The notes under the pieces: model-generated
Seen by the model: only the letters and a program-made list of their open reading frames with translations
What the model was told of the DNA's origin: nothing
The model's database searches: none
Position numbers and translations under genes: made by a program
In this document: piece after piece, positions 16,188 to 26,353 of the stretch
Layout of the letters: each line of letters starts with the position of its first letter
How positions within the stretch are numbered: the stretch's first letter is position 1
Assembly (NCBI RefSeq): GCF_000764655.1
Contig: NZ_JRGL01000027.1
Span: 1-40,593 of the forward strand
DNA: 40,593 nt
Direction: 5' to 3'
DNA from: Aeromonas aquatica
Lineage (GTDB): Bacteria; Pseudomonadota; Gammaproteobacteria; Enterobacterales; Aeromonadaceae

Positions 16188-19100
16188 GTTTGATCTCCTT
16201 GGCATGAGCCACGCGCTCTTCGGCGGACTGGTGCTTGGTGAAGTAACGCATCACCAGCACGAAGAACAGCGGCACGAAGAAGATGGCCAGCACGGTCGCA
16301 CTGATCATCCCCCCCATCACGCCGGTACCGATGGCGTTACGGCTGCTGGCGCCGGCGCCCGAGCTTACCACCAGCGGCAGCACACCGAGGATGAAGGCGA
16401 GCGAGGTCATCAGGATCGGCCGCAGACGCAGGCGCGCTGCCTCGACCACGGCTTCCCCCAGCCCCATGCCCTTGTCATAGAGCTCCTTGGCAAATTCCAC
16501 GATCAGGATCGCGTTCTTGGCCGAGAGCCCTATGGTGGTGAGCAGGCCCACCTGGAAGTAGACGTCGTTCTCCAGCCCCCGCATGGTCGCCGCCAAGATG
16601 GCACCCAGTACCCCGAGCGGCACCACCAGCATGACCGAGAACGGAATGCTCCAGCTCTCATAGAGCGCCGCCAGACAGAGGAAGACCACCAGCAGCGAGA
16701 TGGCGTACAAGGCAGGCGCCTGAGAGCCGGCCTGCCGCTCCTGGAAGGAGAGACCGGTCCACTCGATGCCAACCCCTTCCGGCAGTTGCTTCACCATCTG
16801 CTCGATGGCCGCCATGGCGTCACCTGTACTCTTGCCGGGGGCCGCCTCACCGACGATCTCCATGGCGGAGACGCCGTTGTAGCGCTCCAGACGAGGAGAA
16901 CCGAAGCTCCAGTCGGTGCTGGCGAAGGCGGAGAAGGGCACCATCTGACCCGCACTGTTGCGCACATACCACAGCTTGAGATCTTCCGGGTTCATCCGGA
17001 ATTGGGCATCCGCCTGCAGATAGACCTTCTTGACCCGGCTGCGATCGACGAAGTCGTTCACATAGGACGAGCCCCAGGCCGCCGACAGGGTGTTGTTGAT
17101 GTCGGTGATGGAGAGGCCCTGGGCCAGCGCCTTCTCGTAGTCGATCTTGATGTCGAGCTGGGGCGTGTCTTCCATCCCGTTCGGGCGTACCCGCACCAGG
17201 TTGGGATCCTGCGCCGCCATGCCGAGCAGCTGGTTACGGGCTTGCATCAGCTTCTCGTGGCCAAGGCCGCCGCGGTCTTGCAAGAAGAAGTCAAAACCGG
17301 TGGCGGTACCGAGCTCCGGGATCGGAGGCAGGTTGAAGGCGAAGACCTGGGCTTCCTTGATGCTGAACAGGTAGCCCATGGCGCGGCCTATGATGGCATT
17401 GGCACTGCGCTCCTCCCCTTTACGCTCGCTCCAGTCCTTGAGCTTGATGAAGGCCATACCGCTGTTCTGACCGCTACCAGCGAAGCTGAAGCCCGCCACC
17501 GTCAGCACGGAATCGACATTGTCCTTCTCGGTCTCGAGGAAGTAGTCGCGCATCTGCGCCAGCACCACCTCGGTACGCTCTTTGGTCGCCCCGACCGGCA
17601 GCTGCACCATGGACATGATGACCCCCTGATCCTCTTCCGGCAGGAAGGAGGTGGGCAGTCGCATGAACAGGATGGCCAGCACCGCCAGCATGGCGACATA
17701 GATGACGCTGTAGCGGGTACCCTGTTTGATCACCTTGCGCACGCTGCTCTGGTAGCGGTTGGCGCTGGCGTCGAAGAAGCGGTTGAACCAGCCAAAGAAG
17801 CCGCGCTTGGCGCCAAACTCGCCATGTTGCATCGGCTTGAGCAGGGTGGCACACAGGGCCGGGGTCAGGATCAGCGCCACCAGCACCGAGAGCACCATGG
17901 CCGAGACGATGGTCAGGGAGAACTGGCGATAGATGGCACCGGTCGAGCCGCCGAAGAAGGCCATGGGCACGAACACCGCCGACAGCACCAGGGCGATCCC
18001 CACCAAGGCGCCGGTGATCTGGGTCATCGACTTGCGGGTGGCTTCCAGCGGGGAGAGTCCCTCCTCGCTCATCAGCCGCTCCACGTTCTCCACCACTACG
18101 ATGGCGTCATCCACCAGCAGGCCGATGGCCAGCACCAGGCCGAACATGGTCAGGGTGTTGATGGAGAAGCCGAACGCCGCCATGACGCCGAAGGTCCCGA
18201 GCAGCACCACGGGCACCGCGATAGTCGGGATAAGGGTCGCCCGGAAGTTCTGCAAGAACAGATACATGACGCAGAACACCAGGAAGATGGCCTCCACCAG
18301 GGTCTGCACCACCTCCTCGATGGAGATCTTCACGAAGGGCGTGGTGTCGTAGGGGTAGACGATCTTCATGTTGGCCGGGAAGTACTCGGAGAGTTCACCC
18401 AGCTTGGTGCGCACCTCGGCGGCGGTGTTGAGGGCGTTGGCCCCGGTCGCCAGCTTGATGGCGAGCGCCGCCGTGGCCTGACCGTTGTAGAGCGCAGAGG
18501 CGTCGTAGCTTTCACCGGCGAGCTCGACCCGAGCCACGTCTTTGAGCAGCACCTTGGAGCCGTCCTGGTTCACCCGCAGCAGGATGTTGTTGAACTCCTC
18601 CGGGGTGGAGAGCCGGGTCTGCCCCATGATGGTGGCGGTAAATTGCTGATCGCTCACCGCCGGGGTGCCCCCCAGCTTGCCGAACGCCACCTGGGTATTC
18701 TGCGCCTTGATGGCGGCCTGAATGTCCCCTGGGGTCATCTGCACCCGGTTGAGCTTGTGCGGATCCAACCAGATACGCATGGAGTACTGGCTGCCGAACA
18801 GGGTGATGTCACCCACCCCGTCCAGGCGGCTCAGGGGCTCCTTGATGTTGCTCACCACGTAGTCGGCGAGGTCATCGTTGGTCATGCTGCCATCGCTGGA
18901 GATGAAGGCGGCCACCATCAGGAAGCTGCTGGAGGTCTTCTGAACCCGGATCCCCTGCTGTTGTACTTCCTGGGGCAGCAGCGACATGGCCTGCTGCAGC
19001 TTGTTTTGCACCTGCACCTGGGCGATGTCGGGATCGGTGCCCGGCTGGAACGTGAGGGTCACGCTGACGTTGCCGGAAGAATCGGATTGAGCCGACATGT

Positions 19101-19329
19101 AGAGCAGGTGATCCAGCCCCGTCATGTTCTGCTCGATGATCTGGGTCACCGAGTCTTCCACGGTTTTAGCGGAGGCGCCCGGGTAGCTGGCGGAGATGCC
19201 GACGGCGGGCGGGGCTATGGTCGGGTATTGGGCGACCGGCAAGCCGATGATCGCCATGGTCCCGGCCAGCATGATCACCAGGGCAATCACCCAGGCGAAA
19301 ATGGGTCTGTCTATGAAAAATCGTGCCAT
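16180..19329 (-). CDS. aheB: RND multidrug efflux transporter (AcrB/MexB/AheB type)
   Basis: This inner-membrane proton/drug antiporter works as a trimer and exports hydrophobic and amphiphilic drugs through the outer-membrane channel. The 1049-residue product has the AcrB length and start [16 protein letters not shown]. It has the proton-relay pair Asp407-Asp408 in [16 protein letters not shown] and the matching lysine in [16 protein letters not shown]. The porter-domain loop [14 protein letters not shown] is also present. Twelve transmembrane helices are expected, with a large periplasmic loop after helices 1 and 7. It follows aheA by 18 bases and overlaps aheC by eight. It is of the HAE1 class, not a metal exporter. 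Substrates are inferred from the family. Confidence 0.95.
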   Translation of the reverse strand: MARFFIDRPIFAWVIALVIMLAGTMAIIGLPVAQYPTIAPPAVGISASYPGASAKTVEDSVTQIIEQNMTGLDHLLYMSAQSDSSGNVSVTLTFQPGTDPDIAQVQVQNKLQQAMSLLPQEVQQQGIRVQKTSSSFLMVAAFISSDGSMTNDDLADYVVSNIKEPLSRLDGVGDITLFGSQYSMRIWLDPHKLNRVQMTPGDIQAAIKAQNTQVAFGKLGGTPAVSDQQFTATIMGQTRLSTPEEFNNILLRVNQDGSKVLLKDVARVELAGESYDASALYNGQATAALAIKLATGANALNTAAEVRTKLGELSEYFPANMKIVYPYDTTPFVKISIEEVVQTLVEAIFLVFCVMYLFLQNFRATLIPTIAVPVVLLGTFGVMAAFGFSINTLTMFGLVLAIGLLVDDAIVVVENVERLMSEEGLSPLEATRKSMTQITGALVGIALVLSAVFVPMAFFGGSTGAIYRQFSLTIVSAMVLSVLVALILTPALCATLLKPMQHGEFGAKRGFFGWFNRFFDASANRYQSSVRKVIKQGTRYSVIYVAMLAVLAILFMRLPTSFLPEEDQGVIMSMVQLPVGATKERTEVVLAQMRDYFLETEKDNVDSVLTVAGFSFAGSGQNSGMAFIKLKDWSERKGEERSANAIIGRAMGYLFSIKEAQVFAFNLPPIPELGTATGFDFFLQDRGGLGHEKLMQARNQLLGMAAQDPNLVRVRPNGMEDTPQLDIKIDYEKALAQGLSITDINNTLSAAWGSSYVNDFVDRSRVKKVYLQADAQFRMNPEDLKLWYVRNSAGQMVPFSAFASTDWSFGSPRLERYNGVSAMEIVGEAAPGKSTGDAMAAIEQMVKQLPEGVGIEWTGLSFQERQAGSQAPALYAISLLVVFLCLAALYESWSIPFSVMLVVPLGVLGAILAATMRGLENDVYFQVGLLTTIGLSAKNAILIVEFAKELYDKGMGLGEAVVEAARLRLRPILMTSLAFILGVLPLVVSSGAGASSRNAIGTGVMGGMISATVLAIFFVPLFFVLVMRYFTKHQSAEERVAHAKEIKHD

Positions 19330-19347
19330 GAGGCGACTACTCCATCC

Positions 19348-20538
19348 TTACTTGTTGGCCGGGGTCTGCTGGGCATTCTTGGCGGCGCTGTCGCTCTTGC
19401 GTTCAGCGGGCGCGACCTGGGCACCGGGTTTGACCTTCTGCAGACCGGCAACGATCACCTTCTCGCCGGCATTGAGACCGGACTCCACCACCCAGCTGTC
19501 GCCGACGATGCGGCTGAGTTGCACGTTGCGCAGCTCGACCTTGTTGTCCGCCGTCACCACCATGACGGTGGCGCCCCCGTTCGGGGTACGGGTCACGGCA
19601 GTTTGCGGCACCAGCAGACCCTCGGGACGCTCACCCTCTTGCAGGGTCGCGCGCATGAACATGCCGGGCAGCAGCAGCCGATCCGGGTTCGGCACTATCA
19701 CCCGCAGGGTCACCATGCCGGTGGTCTCGTCCACGGTCACGTCGGAGAACTGCAACGCGCCCTGCTCGCCGTACTGGCTGCCATCTTCCAGCAGGAAGCT
19801 GACCTTGGCGCCATCCTGCTGACCCTGGGTCAGCTTGCCGTCGGCAACCTGGCGCTTGAGGCGCAGCAGATCGGCGGTGGACTGGCGCACATCCACATAC
19901 ATGGGATCGAGCTGCGAGATGGTGGTGAGGCTATCGGCCTGCTGGGCGGTGACCAGGGCACCCTCGGTCACCGCAGACTTGCCGATGCGGCCACTGATGG
20001 GAGCGGTGATGCGGGTATAGGCCAGGTTGATGTTGGCGCTCTGCAAGGCGGCCTTGGCGGCCCCTATCTCGGCGACCTGCTGCTTCCAGGCGGCGTCGGC
20101 ATCGTCATATTCCTGGCGGCTGATGGCCTTGACCTTCACCAGCTCGGCATAACGCTGGGCCTTGAGGCGGGCGCTGCGCTCGTTGGCTTCGGCCTTGGCG
20201 AGATTCGCCTTGGCCGAGGCGACGGCGGCCTGATAGACGGCGGGATCGATCTGGTACAACAACTGACCGGCCTTGACGTCGGAGCCCTCGGTGAACAAAC
20301 GCTTGAGGATGATGCCATTGACCTGGGGACGCACCTCGGCGACGCGCAGGGGGGCGGTGCGACCGGTGAGTTCGGACATGAGTTGTAGCGGTGCGGTATG
20401 GAGGGTCACCACGTCCACGGCGGCAGGGGGCATCTCCCCCATGGCCTGCTGGGCTTCTCCCTTGTCGCCACAACCGGACAGCAGACCGCTTGCCAGCAGG
20501 GCAAGGCCCACTGAACGTGCGAGAATATGTTTATGCAT
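19348..20538 (-). CDS. aheA: periplasmic adaptor (membrane fusion) lipoprotein of the RND pump
   Basis: This adaptor links the RND transporter to the outer-membrane channel. The 396-residue product has a lipoprotein signal ending in LLASGLLSGC, with lipidated Cys23. The lipoyl/barrel-sandwich half VAEVRPQVNGIILKRLFTEG is followed by an alpha-hairpin (QAAVASAKANLAKAEANERS) and the second lipoyl half ITAPISGRIGKS. The C-terminal barrel domains follow. I chose ATG 20538; an in-frame TTG at 20571 would add an unneeded 11 residues. It is the first gene of the operon, and the intergenic region to the divergent regulator holds the AcrR-type operator. The last 20 residues are Lys/Ala/Pro-rich. Confidence 0.94.
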   Translation of the reverse strand: MHKHILARSVGLALLASGLLSGCGDKGEAQQAMGEMPPAAVDVVTLHTAPLQLMSELTGRTAPLRVAEVRPQVNGIILKRLFTEGSDVKAGQLLYQIDPAVYQAAVASAKANLAKAEANERSARLKAQRYAELVKVKAISRQEYDDADAAWKQQVAEIGAAKAALQSANINLAYTRITAPISGRIGKSAVTEGALVTAQQADSLTTISQLDPMYVDVRQSTADLLRLKRQVADGKLTQGQQDGAKVSFLLEDGSQYGEQGALQFSDVTVDETTGMVTLRVIVPNPDRLLLPGMFMRATLQEGERPEGLLVPQTAVTRTPNGGATVMVVTADNKVELRNVQLSRIVGDSWVVESGLNAGEKVIVAGLQKVKPGAQVAPAERKSDSAAKNAQQTPANK

Positions 20539-20640
20539 GAGATTTCTAAGCCTCTGTTTCAAATGTTTCAAACAAAAAAGTCAATAAAACCACAGGGTTT
20601 ATGGGGTCCCTGTTGGTAAAAGCGTAAAGATGAGGCAATA

Positions 20641-20664
20641 TACATACATTCATAAATGTATGTA
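20641..20664. promoter_or_regulatory. AcrR-type operator between aheA and aheR
   Basis: TACATACATT-CATA-AATGTATGTA is a 24-bp palindrome nearly identical to the E. coli AcrR operator. It lies 37 bases before aheR and about 100 bases before aheA, so one site can repress both divergent promoters. Confidence 0.92.
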
Positions 20665-20700
20665 AGAAACTTTTGACCCTTTTAGACAGGAATGGATCCG

Positions 20701-21342
20701 ATGGCCAGACGAACCAAAGAAGAAGCGCAGCAGACCCGCTGCCACATCATGAGCACGGCCCTGACTCTGTTCTGCCAACAGGGGCTGGCCAAGACCAGCC
20801 TGACCGATATTGCCAACGCCGCCGAGCTGACCCGGGGTGCCATCTACTGGCATTTCAAGAACAAGGAAGAGCTGTTTATCTCCCTGTGGGAGGAACTCTG
20901 CTCCCCCCTCTCCCATCAGCTCGACGCCTGCGTCGATGAACAGGAGCCGGATCCCCTCGGCAAGCTGCGGGTCTTCCTCAAAGACGTGATGTGCAAGATA
21001 AGCCTCGAACCCGCCCACCAGCAGATGTTCACCATCATGTTCAATCTGGAGTCCCTGGAAGGGGAAGCCAGCGCCCTGCGCGAGCACATGCGCGCCCAGT
21101 CCCTCAACTTCTTCCAGGATCTGGAGCTCACCCTGGCCAATGCGGTGCGCCTCGGCCAGTTGCCGGCAGACCTCGATCTGCGCAGGGGCGCGACCCTGAT
21201 GCACTGCACCCTGGATGGCTACATCATCAACTGGCTGCACTTCCCGGAGCGCATCAACCTGATCCGGGATGCCGACTTCCTGCTGGACACCCTGTTCGCC
21301 CTCATCGCCCAGCCGCAGGGCCCGGCGGTGCGGCGCAGCTAA
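20701..21342 (+). CDS. aheR: AcrR-family TetR repressor of the efflux operon
   Basis: This is a cytoplasmic drug-responsive repressor. The 213-residue product starts MARRTKEEAQQTRCHIM like AcrR. Its helix-turn-helix reads TSLTDIANAAELTRGAIYWHF, followed by KNKEELFISLWEEL, and a variable ligand-binding domain extends to the C-terminus. I chose ATG 20701 because AGGA lies about 9 bases upstream and the family starts at this Met; ATG 20692 is too close to that site. It is divergent from aheABC with a near-perfect AcrR operator between them. The repressor role is well supported by context; its inducers are not known from sequence. Confidence 0.92.
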   Translation: MARRTKEEAQQTRCHIMSTALTLFCQQGLAKTSLTDIANAAELTRGAIYWHFKNKEELFISLWEELCSPLSHQLDACVDEQEPDPLGKLRVFLKDVMCKISLEPAHQQMFTIMFNLESLEGEASALREHMRAQSLNFFQDLELTLANAVRLGQLPADLDLRRGATLMHCTLDGYIINWLHFPERINLIRDADFLLDTLFALIAQPQGPAVRRS

Positions 21343-21502
21343 GGTGAAGCGGGTCAGTTCCTTGGCCCGCCCTGCCCTTCAGAGCCATCAAGCCGGCATG
21401 CCATGGGATCAAGGCCCGACACAGGCCAGGATCGGCGATCAATAGGGCGGCAAAATTTGCTAGAGTAGCGGCCCTCACCCGACCCGCTTTCGAGATGACC
21501 CC

Positions 21503-22081
21503 ATGCCCGCTTTCGCCCCCTCCCCCGACAACCAGCACCCACGCCCGGCTCGCACAGGGGAAGCCCATGCCCCCTTCCTGGCCCAACTGCGCACGGGGGC
21601 CCATCTGCTGGAAGCCGGCTGTGGCGCGGGGGAAGACCTGCACTATTTCCGTGAGCTGGGATACGTGGTGACCGCCTTCGATGCCAGCCGGGAGCAGGCC
21701 AGTGCCGCCTCGCGCCTGTGCGGCCAGCCGGTACGGGTCTGTCACTTCAACCAGATGCACAGCATCGTGCCCTTCGATGGCATCTGGGCCAGCGCCTCCC
21801 TGCCCTGCCTGCACGAGCAGGAGCTCGCCCCCGTGCTGACCCATCTCGCCAGCCTGCTCAAACCCGGGGCGCCGCTCTACTGCTCCTTCCCCCACCTCGA
21901 TGGCGCACAGACCCGGGGCGCCGGCTCACCAGAGGGCGACTACCCGCTGCGCGTCTGGCTCGACGAGGTAGGGCTGAGGGCGCTCGTGGCCCCTCTGCCG
22001 TTTGAGCCGCTGCAGCTCTGGTGCGCCGAGGACGGGGTCAATGACCGCTGGCTGCATGCCCTGCTGCTCCGGCAACCCTGA
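21503..22081 (+). CDS. small SAM-dependent class I methyltransferase of unknown substrate
   Basis: The 192-residue protein is a minimal Rossmann-fold methyltransferase. Motif I is LLEAGCGAGEDLHYF (about 35-49), which binds S-adenosylmethionine. VTAFDAS provides the acidic ribose-binding residue and DGIWASASLPCL is motif IV. The C-terminal half, with LKPGAPLYCSFPH, resembles the UbiE/tellurite-resistance-like group. It stands alone about 160 bases after aheR and about 195 before a symporter. Start ATG 21503 lacks a strong Shine-Dalgarno site. A role in tellurite or thiopurine-type detoxification is possible but not shown. Confidence 0.75.
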   Translation: MPAFAPSPDNQHPRPARTGEAHAPFLAQLRTGAHLLEAGCGAGEDLHYFRELGYVVTAFDASREQASAASRLCGQPVRVCHFNQMHSIVPFDGIWASASLPCLHEQELAPVLTHLASLLKPGAPLYCSFPHLDGAQTRGAGSPEGDYPLRVWLDEVGLRALVAPLPFEPLQLWCAEDGVNDRWLHALLLRQP

Positions 22082-22276
22082 ATCGACGCTGTATAATTCA
22101 TCATCAATTTTGCCCTCCCCTTCCCCGCTGGCGACATACGTCGGCATGATCACATTTAACAATATTTAACTCCAAATTAACCAGCATCAGGCAGACAAGA
22201 TGCGGCTGTCGTGTTAAAAAGCAGCGATATAATCAAGATTAAATAATAAGACCGACAACAACACCTGGAACATCAC

Positions 22277-23455
22277 ATGAAACTTGTCCTGAAACTGATT
22301 GCCGGCATCCTCGCCGGTCTCCTGTTAGGCCTCTACGCCCCGGAATGGGTCGCACGCGTGCTGTTCACCGCCAAGACCGTCATCGGTCAGCTGATCAGCT
22401 TCACCATCCCGCTCATCATCCTGTTCTTCATCACCAGCGGCATCGCCAGCCTGCCGAAGAACTCGGGTCGGTTGTTGGGTAATACCGTTGCCCTCGCCTA
22501 TGGCTCCACCCTGGTGGCCGGCACCCTGGCCTTCCTGATCGCCAGCCAGCTCATCCCGCTGCTGACCAGCGAGGCCACCATGACCAGCCAGGAGGGCACC
22601 AAGCTCGCCTCCTACATCACAATGGAAATTCCGCCGCTGTTCGGGGTGATGTCGGCCCTGGCCGCCGCCTTCGTGTTCGGCATCGGCATCTCCGCCACCG
22701 GTGCGCGGGATCTGCGCAGCGTGGCCGATCAGGGTCGTGACATCATCGATCTGCTGCTGGCCAAGGTGATCATCCCGCTGCTGCCGTTCTACATCGCCGG
22801 CGTCTTCGTCGAGATGACGGTCGAGGGCACCGTCTTCACCACCCTGAAGACCTTCGGCGTGGTACTGGTGATGGCCATCGTCATGCACTGGCTCTGGCTG
22901 AGTGTGCTGTTCGTCGGCACCGGACTGGCGCTCGGTCGCTCCCCGGCCACCCTGATCAAGAACATGCTGCCGGCCTACTTCACCGCCATCGGCACCATGT
23001 CCAGCGCCGCCACCATCCCGGTTGCCCTCAAGGCCAGCAAGAACAACGGCGTGAGCGATGCCATCGCCAACTTCACCGTGCCCCTGTGCGCCACCATCCA
23101 CCTCTCCGGCTCCACCATCACCCTGGTGACCTGCGCCACCGCCGTCATGTTCCTCTCCGAACACCTGGCCATTCCCAGCCTGCTCGAGATCTTCCCCTTC
23201 ATCATGATGCTGGGAGTGGTGATGATCGCGGCCCCGGGCGCCCCCGGCGGCGCCGTGATGTCGGCCCTGGGCCTGCTCACCTCCATGCTCGGCTTCGGTG
23301 ATGCCTCCATCGCCCTGATGATCGCCCTCTACCTGGCCCAGGACAGCTTCGGCACCGCCTGCAACGTCACGGGTGACGGCGTCATCGCGCTCTGGGCCGA
23401 TCGTTTCGCCCAAAGCGGCGAGACAGCTCTCGGCACCGAGCAGGATGCAGCCTGA
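22277..23455 (+). CDS. dicarboxylate/amino acid:cation symporter (DAACS family)
   Basis: This is an inner-membrane secondary transporter, probably driven by Na+ or H+, of the GltP/GltT/SstT superfamily. The 392-residue protein starts with MKLVLKLIAGILAGLLLG. It has the re-entrant loop SSAATIPVALKA, the unwound helix region PLCATIHLSGSTITLV, which corresponds to the GATINMDGT-type motif, APGAPGGAVMSAL and the C-terminal NVTGDG for the usual N-x3-D substrate site. Eight transmembrane helices and two hairpins are expected. An AT-rich 195-bp leader precedes it and a terminator follows. The substrate (glutamate, serine, dicarboxylate or cystine) cannot be fixed from sequence. Confidence 0.85.
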   Translation: MKLVLKLIAGILAGLLLGLYAPEWVARVLFTAKTVIGQLISFTIPLIILFFITSGIASLPKNSGRLLGNTVALAYGSTLVAGTLAFLIASQLIPLLTSEATMTSQEGTKLASYITMEIPPLFGVMSALAAAFVFGIGISATGARDLRSVADQGRDIIDLLLAKVIIPLLPFYIAGVFVEMTVEGTVFTTLKTFGVVLVMAIVMHWLWLSVLFVGTGLALGRSPATLIKNMLPAYFTAIGTMSSAATIPVALKASKNNGVSDAIANFTVPLCATIHLSGSTITLVTCATAVMFLSEHLAIPSLLEIFPFIMMLGVVMIAAPGAPGGAVMSALGLLTSMLGFGDASIALMIALYLAQDSFGTACNVTGDGVIALWADRFAQSGETALGTEQDAA

Positions 23456-23475
23456 TACGACAAGCAAGCACATAC

Positions 23476-23507
23476 AAAAACGGGAGCCAGTGGCTCCCGT
23501 TTTTTTA
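23476..23507. terminator. bidirectional terminator between the symporter and tesB
   Basis: CGGGAGCC-AG-TGGCTCCCG-type hairpin (23481-23499) is followed by seven T residues on the plus strand and preceded by five A residues, so it serves both convergent genes. Confidence 0.9.
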
Positions 23508-23523
23508 TGGCTGGCATCTGAGG

Positions 23524-24387
23524 TCAACCCCGCCGGCGGATCACCCCTTCCTGCACCGTGCTGGCCACCAGCACGCCGTCACGGGTGAAGAACTGACCGC
23601 GCACCAGGCCACGGCCGCCGCTGGCGCTCGGGCTGTCCACCACGTAGAGCAGCCAGTCGTCGAGCCGGAAGTCCCGGTGGAACCACATGGAGTGATCTAT
23701 GGTCGCCACCTGCATGTCCGGCTCCCAGTAAGAGACCCCGTGGGGCTGCAGGGCGGCGAACAGGAAGTGGAAGTCCGAGGCATAGGCCAGCAGGTATTTA
23801 TGTACCCGCTGATCGTCGGGCATCTGGCCGTTGGCCTTGAACCAGGTGTAACGCAGGGGCTCGTGCACATCCGGGCGGATCGGGTCGACCAGGGTCACGG
23901 GGCGGATCTCGAGCGGCTTCTCACACAGGATCTTGTCCCGCAAGGCCGGCGGGATCAGTTGCTCGTAGGGACGCACCAGCTCCAGCTCACTCTTGAGCTG
24001 CTCGGGCGGGGTGATGCCCTCTGGCATGGCGGCCTGGTGCTCGAACCCCTCGGCCTCTATCTGGAAGGAGGCGTTGAGGTAGAAGATGGGCTTGCCGCCC
24101 TGGATGGCCTTGACCCGGCGGGTGGAGACGGTCTGGCCGTCGCGGATGTTCTCCACGTCGTAGACGATGGGCTTGTTGGCATCCCCTGGGCGCAGGAAGT
24201 AGGAGTGGAAACTGTGCACCTGACGATCGCCCGCGACCGTCTGCTTGGCGGCTGACAAGGCCTGCCCCATCACCTGTCCGCCAAACACGGATCGCAATCC
24301 GAGATCCTGGCTCTGGCCCCGAAACAGGCCCTCCTCGATCTTCTCCAGCGCCAGCAACGCCAGCAGCTCATCCAGTACCTTGCTCAT
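23524..24387 (-). CDS. tesB: acyl-CoA thioesterase II
   Basis: TesB hydrolyses medium- and long-chain acyl-CoAs to fatty acid and CoA in the cytoplasm. The 287-residue product is collinear with E. coli TesB (286). It shows [18 protein letters not shown] at the N-terminus, [24 protein letters not shown] and the second hot-dog domain with [13 protein letters not shown] and [11 protein letters not shown]. The family catalytic triad (Asp in the YASDFHFL segment, Thr in ATIDHSM, Gln in TVQEGV) is present. I chose ATG 24387 with AGGAGA seven bases upstream; the open frame extends 36 bases further. It is convergent with the symporter and shares its terminator. Confidence 0.96.
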   Translation of the reverse strand: MSKVLDELLALLALEKIEEGLFRGQSQDLGLRSVFGGQVMGQALSAAKQTVAGDRQVHSFHSYFLRPGDANKPIVYDVENIRDGQTVSTRRVKAIQGGKPIFYLNASFQIEAEGFEHQAAMPEGITPPEQLKSELELVRPYEQLIPPALRDKILCEKPLEIRPVTLVDPIRPDVHEPLRYTWFKANGQMPDDQRVHKYLLAYASDFHFLFAALQPHGVSYWEPDMQVATIDHSMWFHRDFRLDDWLLYVVDSPSASGGRGLVRGQFFTRDGVLVASTVQEGVIRRRG

Positions 24388-24570
24388 TCGTCTCTCCTGT
24401 ATCAGTGCGGGAAAGGCTAACAAGCCAGCCCTGGCAGAGCAACCTCTCCCTCACCCTGGTCAGGTTCAGCAGGAAATTTTATCGATATAAATATTCATTA
24501 GTACGATTAATGTACATCGATCATTCCCCGGCAACAAAACAGGCTGGCATGAAGTCCCCCTCCCATCACG

Positions 24571-24601
24571 AAAAAGCCCGCACCAGAGGGTGCGGGCTTT
24601 T
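24571..24601. terminator. terminator downstream of rluB
   Basis: GCCCGCACC-AGAG-GGTGCGGGC forms a nine-bp stem. Five T residues follow on the minus strand and four on the plus strand. It ends the leftward rnm-yciO-scpA-scpB-rluB transcript. The spacer 24388-24570 shows nothing else. Confidence 0.85.
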
Positions 24602-24640
24602 GCTGGTCGGGGCCGATGACATCAGGCCAGAAGCGTCGGA

Positions 24641-25564
24641 TTACTTGCTGCCGGTGCCCGAGTTGCGGGTCGAGGAGGTCGGCTTGCGGCGGGCGGTGGT
24701 GCTGCGCGCGCGCGGCTCCATGCCCTGCATGTCCTTGTGGCGCTTGACCGCGCGGCGGATCTGGGCGGCCTGCTTGTGGCGGGTGGTCTTGCCATCCTGC
24801 TGCAGGTCGACCTTGGATTCGGTCTCGTAGTTCATGTGCACCAGACCGCGCAGGTAGTTCACCTCCGGCAGCTTGAGCTCTTTCCAGCCACCGCGGGGGA
24901 TGCCGCGATCCAGGGTCACGTCACCGTAACGGATCCGCATCAGACGGCTCACCTGCACTTCCTGGGATTCCCACAGACGGCGCACTTCACGGTTGCGACC
25001 CTCGGTCAGGGTGACGTTGAACCACTGGTTCAGGCCTTCACCGCCGGCCGGCTTGATCTTGTTGAACTTGGCGATGCCGTCTTCCAGCTGCACGCCCTTG
25101 CGCAGGCGTTGCAGCATGGCTTCGGTGATCTCGCCGAACACCCGCACCGCGTATTCCCGCTCCACTTCGTGGCTCGGGTGCATCAGCCGGTTGGCCAGTT
25201 CACCGTCGGTGGTGAACAGCAGCAGACCCGAGGTGTTGACGTCGAGGCGGCCGACCGCGATCCAGCGGGCACCGTCCATCTTGGGCAGACGATCAAACAC
25301 GGTAGGACGACCTTCCGGATCGTGACGGGTACACATCTCCCCTTCGGGCTTGTGATACGCCAGCACGCGGCAGATCTGCTCTTCAGCCGCACGGGTCTTG
25401 ATCTGGTGGCCATCCACCCGGATCACGGCGTTTGCTTCGACGCGATCTCCCAGCGTAGCGGCCTTGCCATCCACACTGACCCGACCTGCGGTGATCAGGG
25501 CCTCCATCTCACGACGGGAGCCTTGACCCGCGCGGGCCAACACTTTTTGCAGTTTTTCACTCAT
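24641..25564 (-). CDS. rluB: 23S rRNA pseudouridine synthase RluB
   Basis: RluB converts U2605 of 23S rRNA (E. coli numbering) to pseudouridine. The 307-residue product begins with an S4 RNA-binding domain, [19 protein letters not shown]. The RsuA/RluB-type catalytic domain has the motif [14 protein letters not shown] with catalytic Asp108 and the C-terminal [14 protein letters not shown]. The last 40 residues are basic and Ser/Thr-rich, as in RluB. Similarity to RluB rather than RluE or RluF rests on length and position next to scpB, an order known from Shewanella and Vibrio. It is the last gene of the leftward block. Confidence 0.94.
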   Translation of the reverse strand: MSEKLQKVLARAGQGSRREMEALITAGRVSVDGKAATLGDRVEANAVIRVDGHQIKTRAAEEQICRVLAYHKPEGEMCTRHDPEGRPTVFDRLPKMDGARWIAVGRLDVNTSGLLLFTTDGELANRLMHPSHEVEREYAVRVFGEITEAMLQRLRKGVQLEDGIAKFNKIKPAGGEGLNQWFNVTLTEGRNREVRRLWESQEVQVSRLMRIRYGDVTLDRGIPRGGWKELKLPEVNYLRGLVHMNYETESKVDLQQDGKTTRHKQAAQIRRAVKRHKDMQGMEPRARSTTARRKPTSSTRNSGTGSK

Positions 25565-25715
25565 CGGGGTTACCTGATTGTTGATCGCTGCCCGCTAACA
25601 TAACGGACAACGGTTATTGCCATGCCGGATCCCGTCTGGGCGATCCGCCATCGCATTGATCATTTCACCCGGTCGCACTCTTTGCCAACCTTCATTGAGA
25701 AAGTGGCAGCGCAGA

Positions 25716-26285
25716 CTAGGCATCGCTGCCCTCGCCCGGCAAACCGGGCAAGGGTTGTTGCAGCTCTGGATCCAGCTCGGGGAGCTGCTCCAGACTCTGC
25801 AGATTGAAATAGTCCAGAAAATCTCTGGTGGTGGCGAGCAACTCGGGGCGACCCACCACCTCCTTGTGACCGATGCTGCGCACCCAGCCTCGATCCTTCA
25901 GGGTATTCACTATCTGGCTCGACACCGCCACCCCGCGGATGGCTTCGATCTCGGCCCGGGTGATGGGCTGACGATAGGCGATCAGGGTCAGCGTCTCCAT
26001 CACGGCGCGGGAATAACGCGGCGCCCGCTCGCTCCACAGCCGGGAGAGCTCGTCGGCATACTCCTGGCGCGCCTGGAAGCGCCAGCCGGAGGCGACCTCC
26101 TTGAGCTCCACCCCCCGCGCGCTGTAATCCTGTTTCAGCTCGGCCAGCAGCAGTTGCACATAGCGGCCGGTGACCGGATAGTCGGCCAGCACGCTGGCCT
26201 TGAGCTCGCTCGCAGTCAACGGGCGCCCGGCGACGAAGAGCGCGGCCTCGATCAGCGTCTTGAGCCGTTCAGCGGGCAGCGCCAC
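25716..26285 (-). CDS. scpB: chromosome segregation/condensation protein ScpB
   Basis: ScpB is a dimeric winged-helix (kite) protein that works with ScpA and an SMC ATPase in chromosome condensation. The product has LKTLIEAALFVAGRPLTASEL near the N-terminus, the central WRFQARQEYA segment and the conserved AVMETLTLIAYRQPITRAEIEAIRG. I place the start at GTG 26285 (189 residues) because AGGAGGG lies about six bases upstream. A longer frame opens at TTG 26357, overlapping the scpA stop, but has no good ribosome site and adds an Arg-rich, unconserved segment. It follows scpA directly and precedes rluB. Confidence 0.92.
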   Translation of the reverse strand: MALPAERLKTLIEAALFVAGRPLTASELKASVLADYPVTGRYVQLLLAELKQDYSARGVELKEVASGWRFQARQEYADELSRLWSERAPRYSRAVMETLTLIAYRQPITRAEIEAIRGVAVSSQIVNTLKDRGWVRSIGHKEVVGRPELLATTRDFLDYFNLQSLEQLPELDPELQQPLPGLPGEGSDA

Positions 26286-26353
26286 GGGTGCCCTCCTCAC
26301 GCGGGTTTGCCAACGCAACCGGCCGCTGGTGCGCTGGCGACCAGGAGGCTGAC

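Noticed and set aside
16132..20388. Very long plus-strand open frame (about 1418 codons) opposite aheC, aheB and aheA
   Set aside because: It is antisense to three well-identified efflux genes, is His/Gly/Gln-rich with no known domain and arises from the high GC codon pattern.
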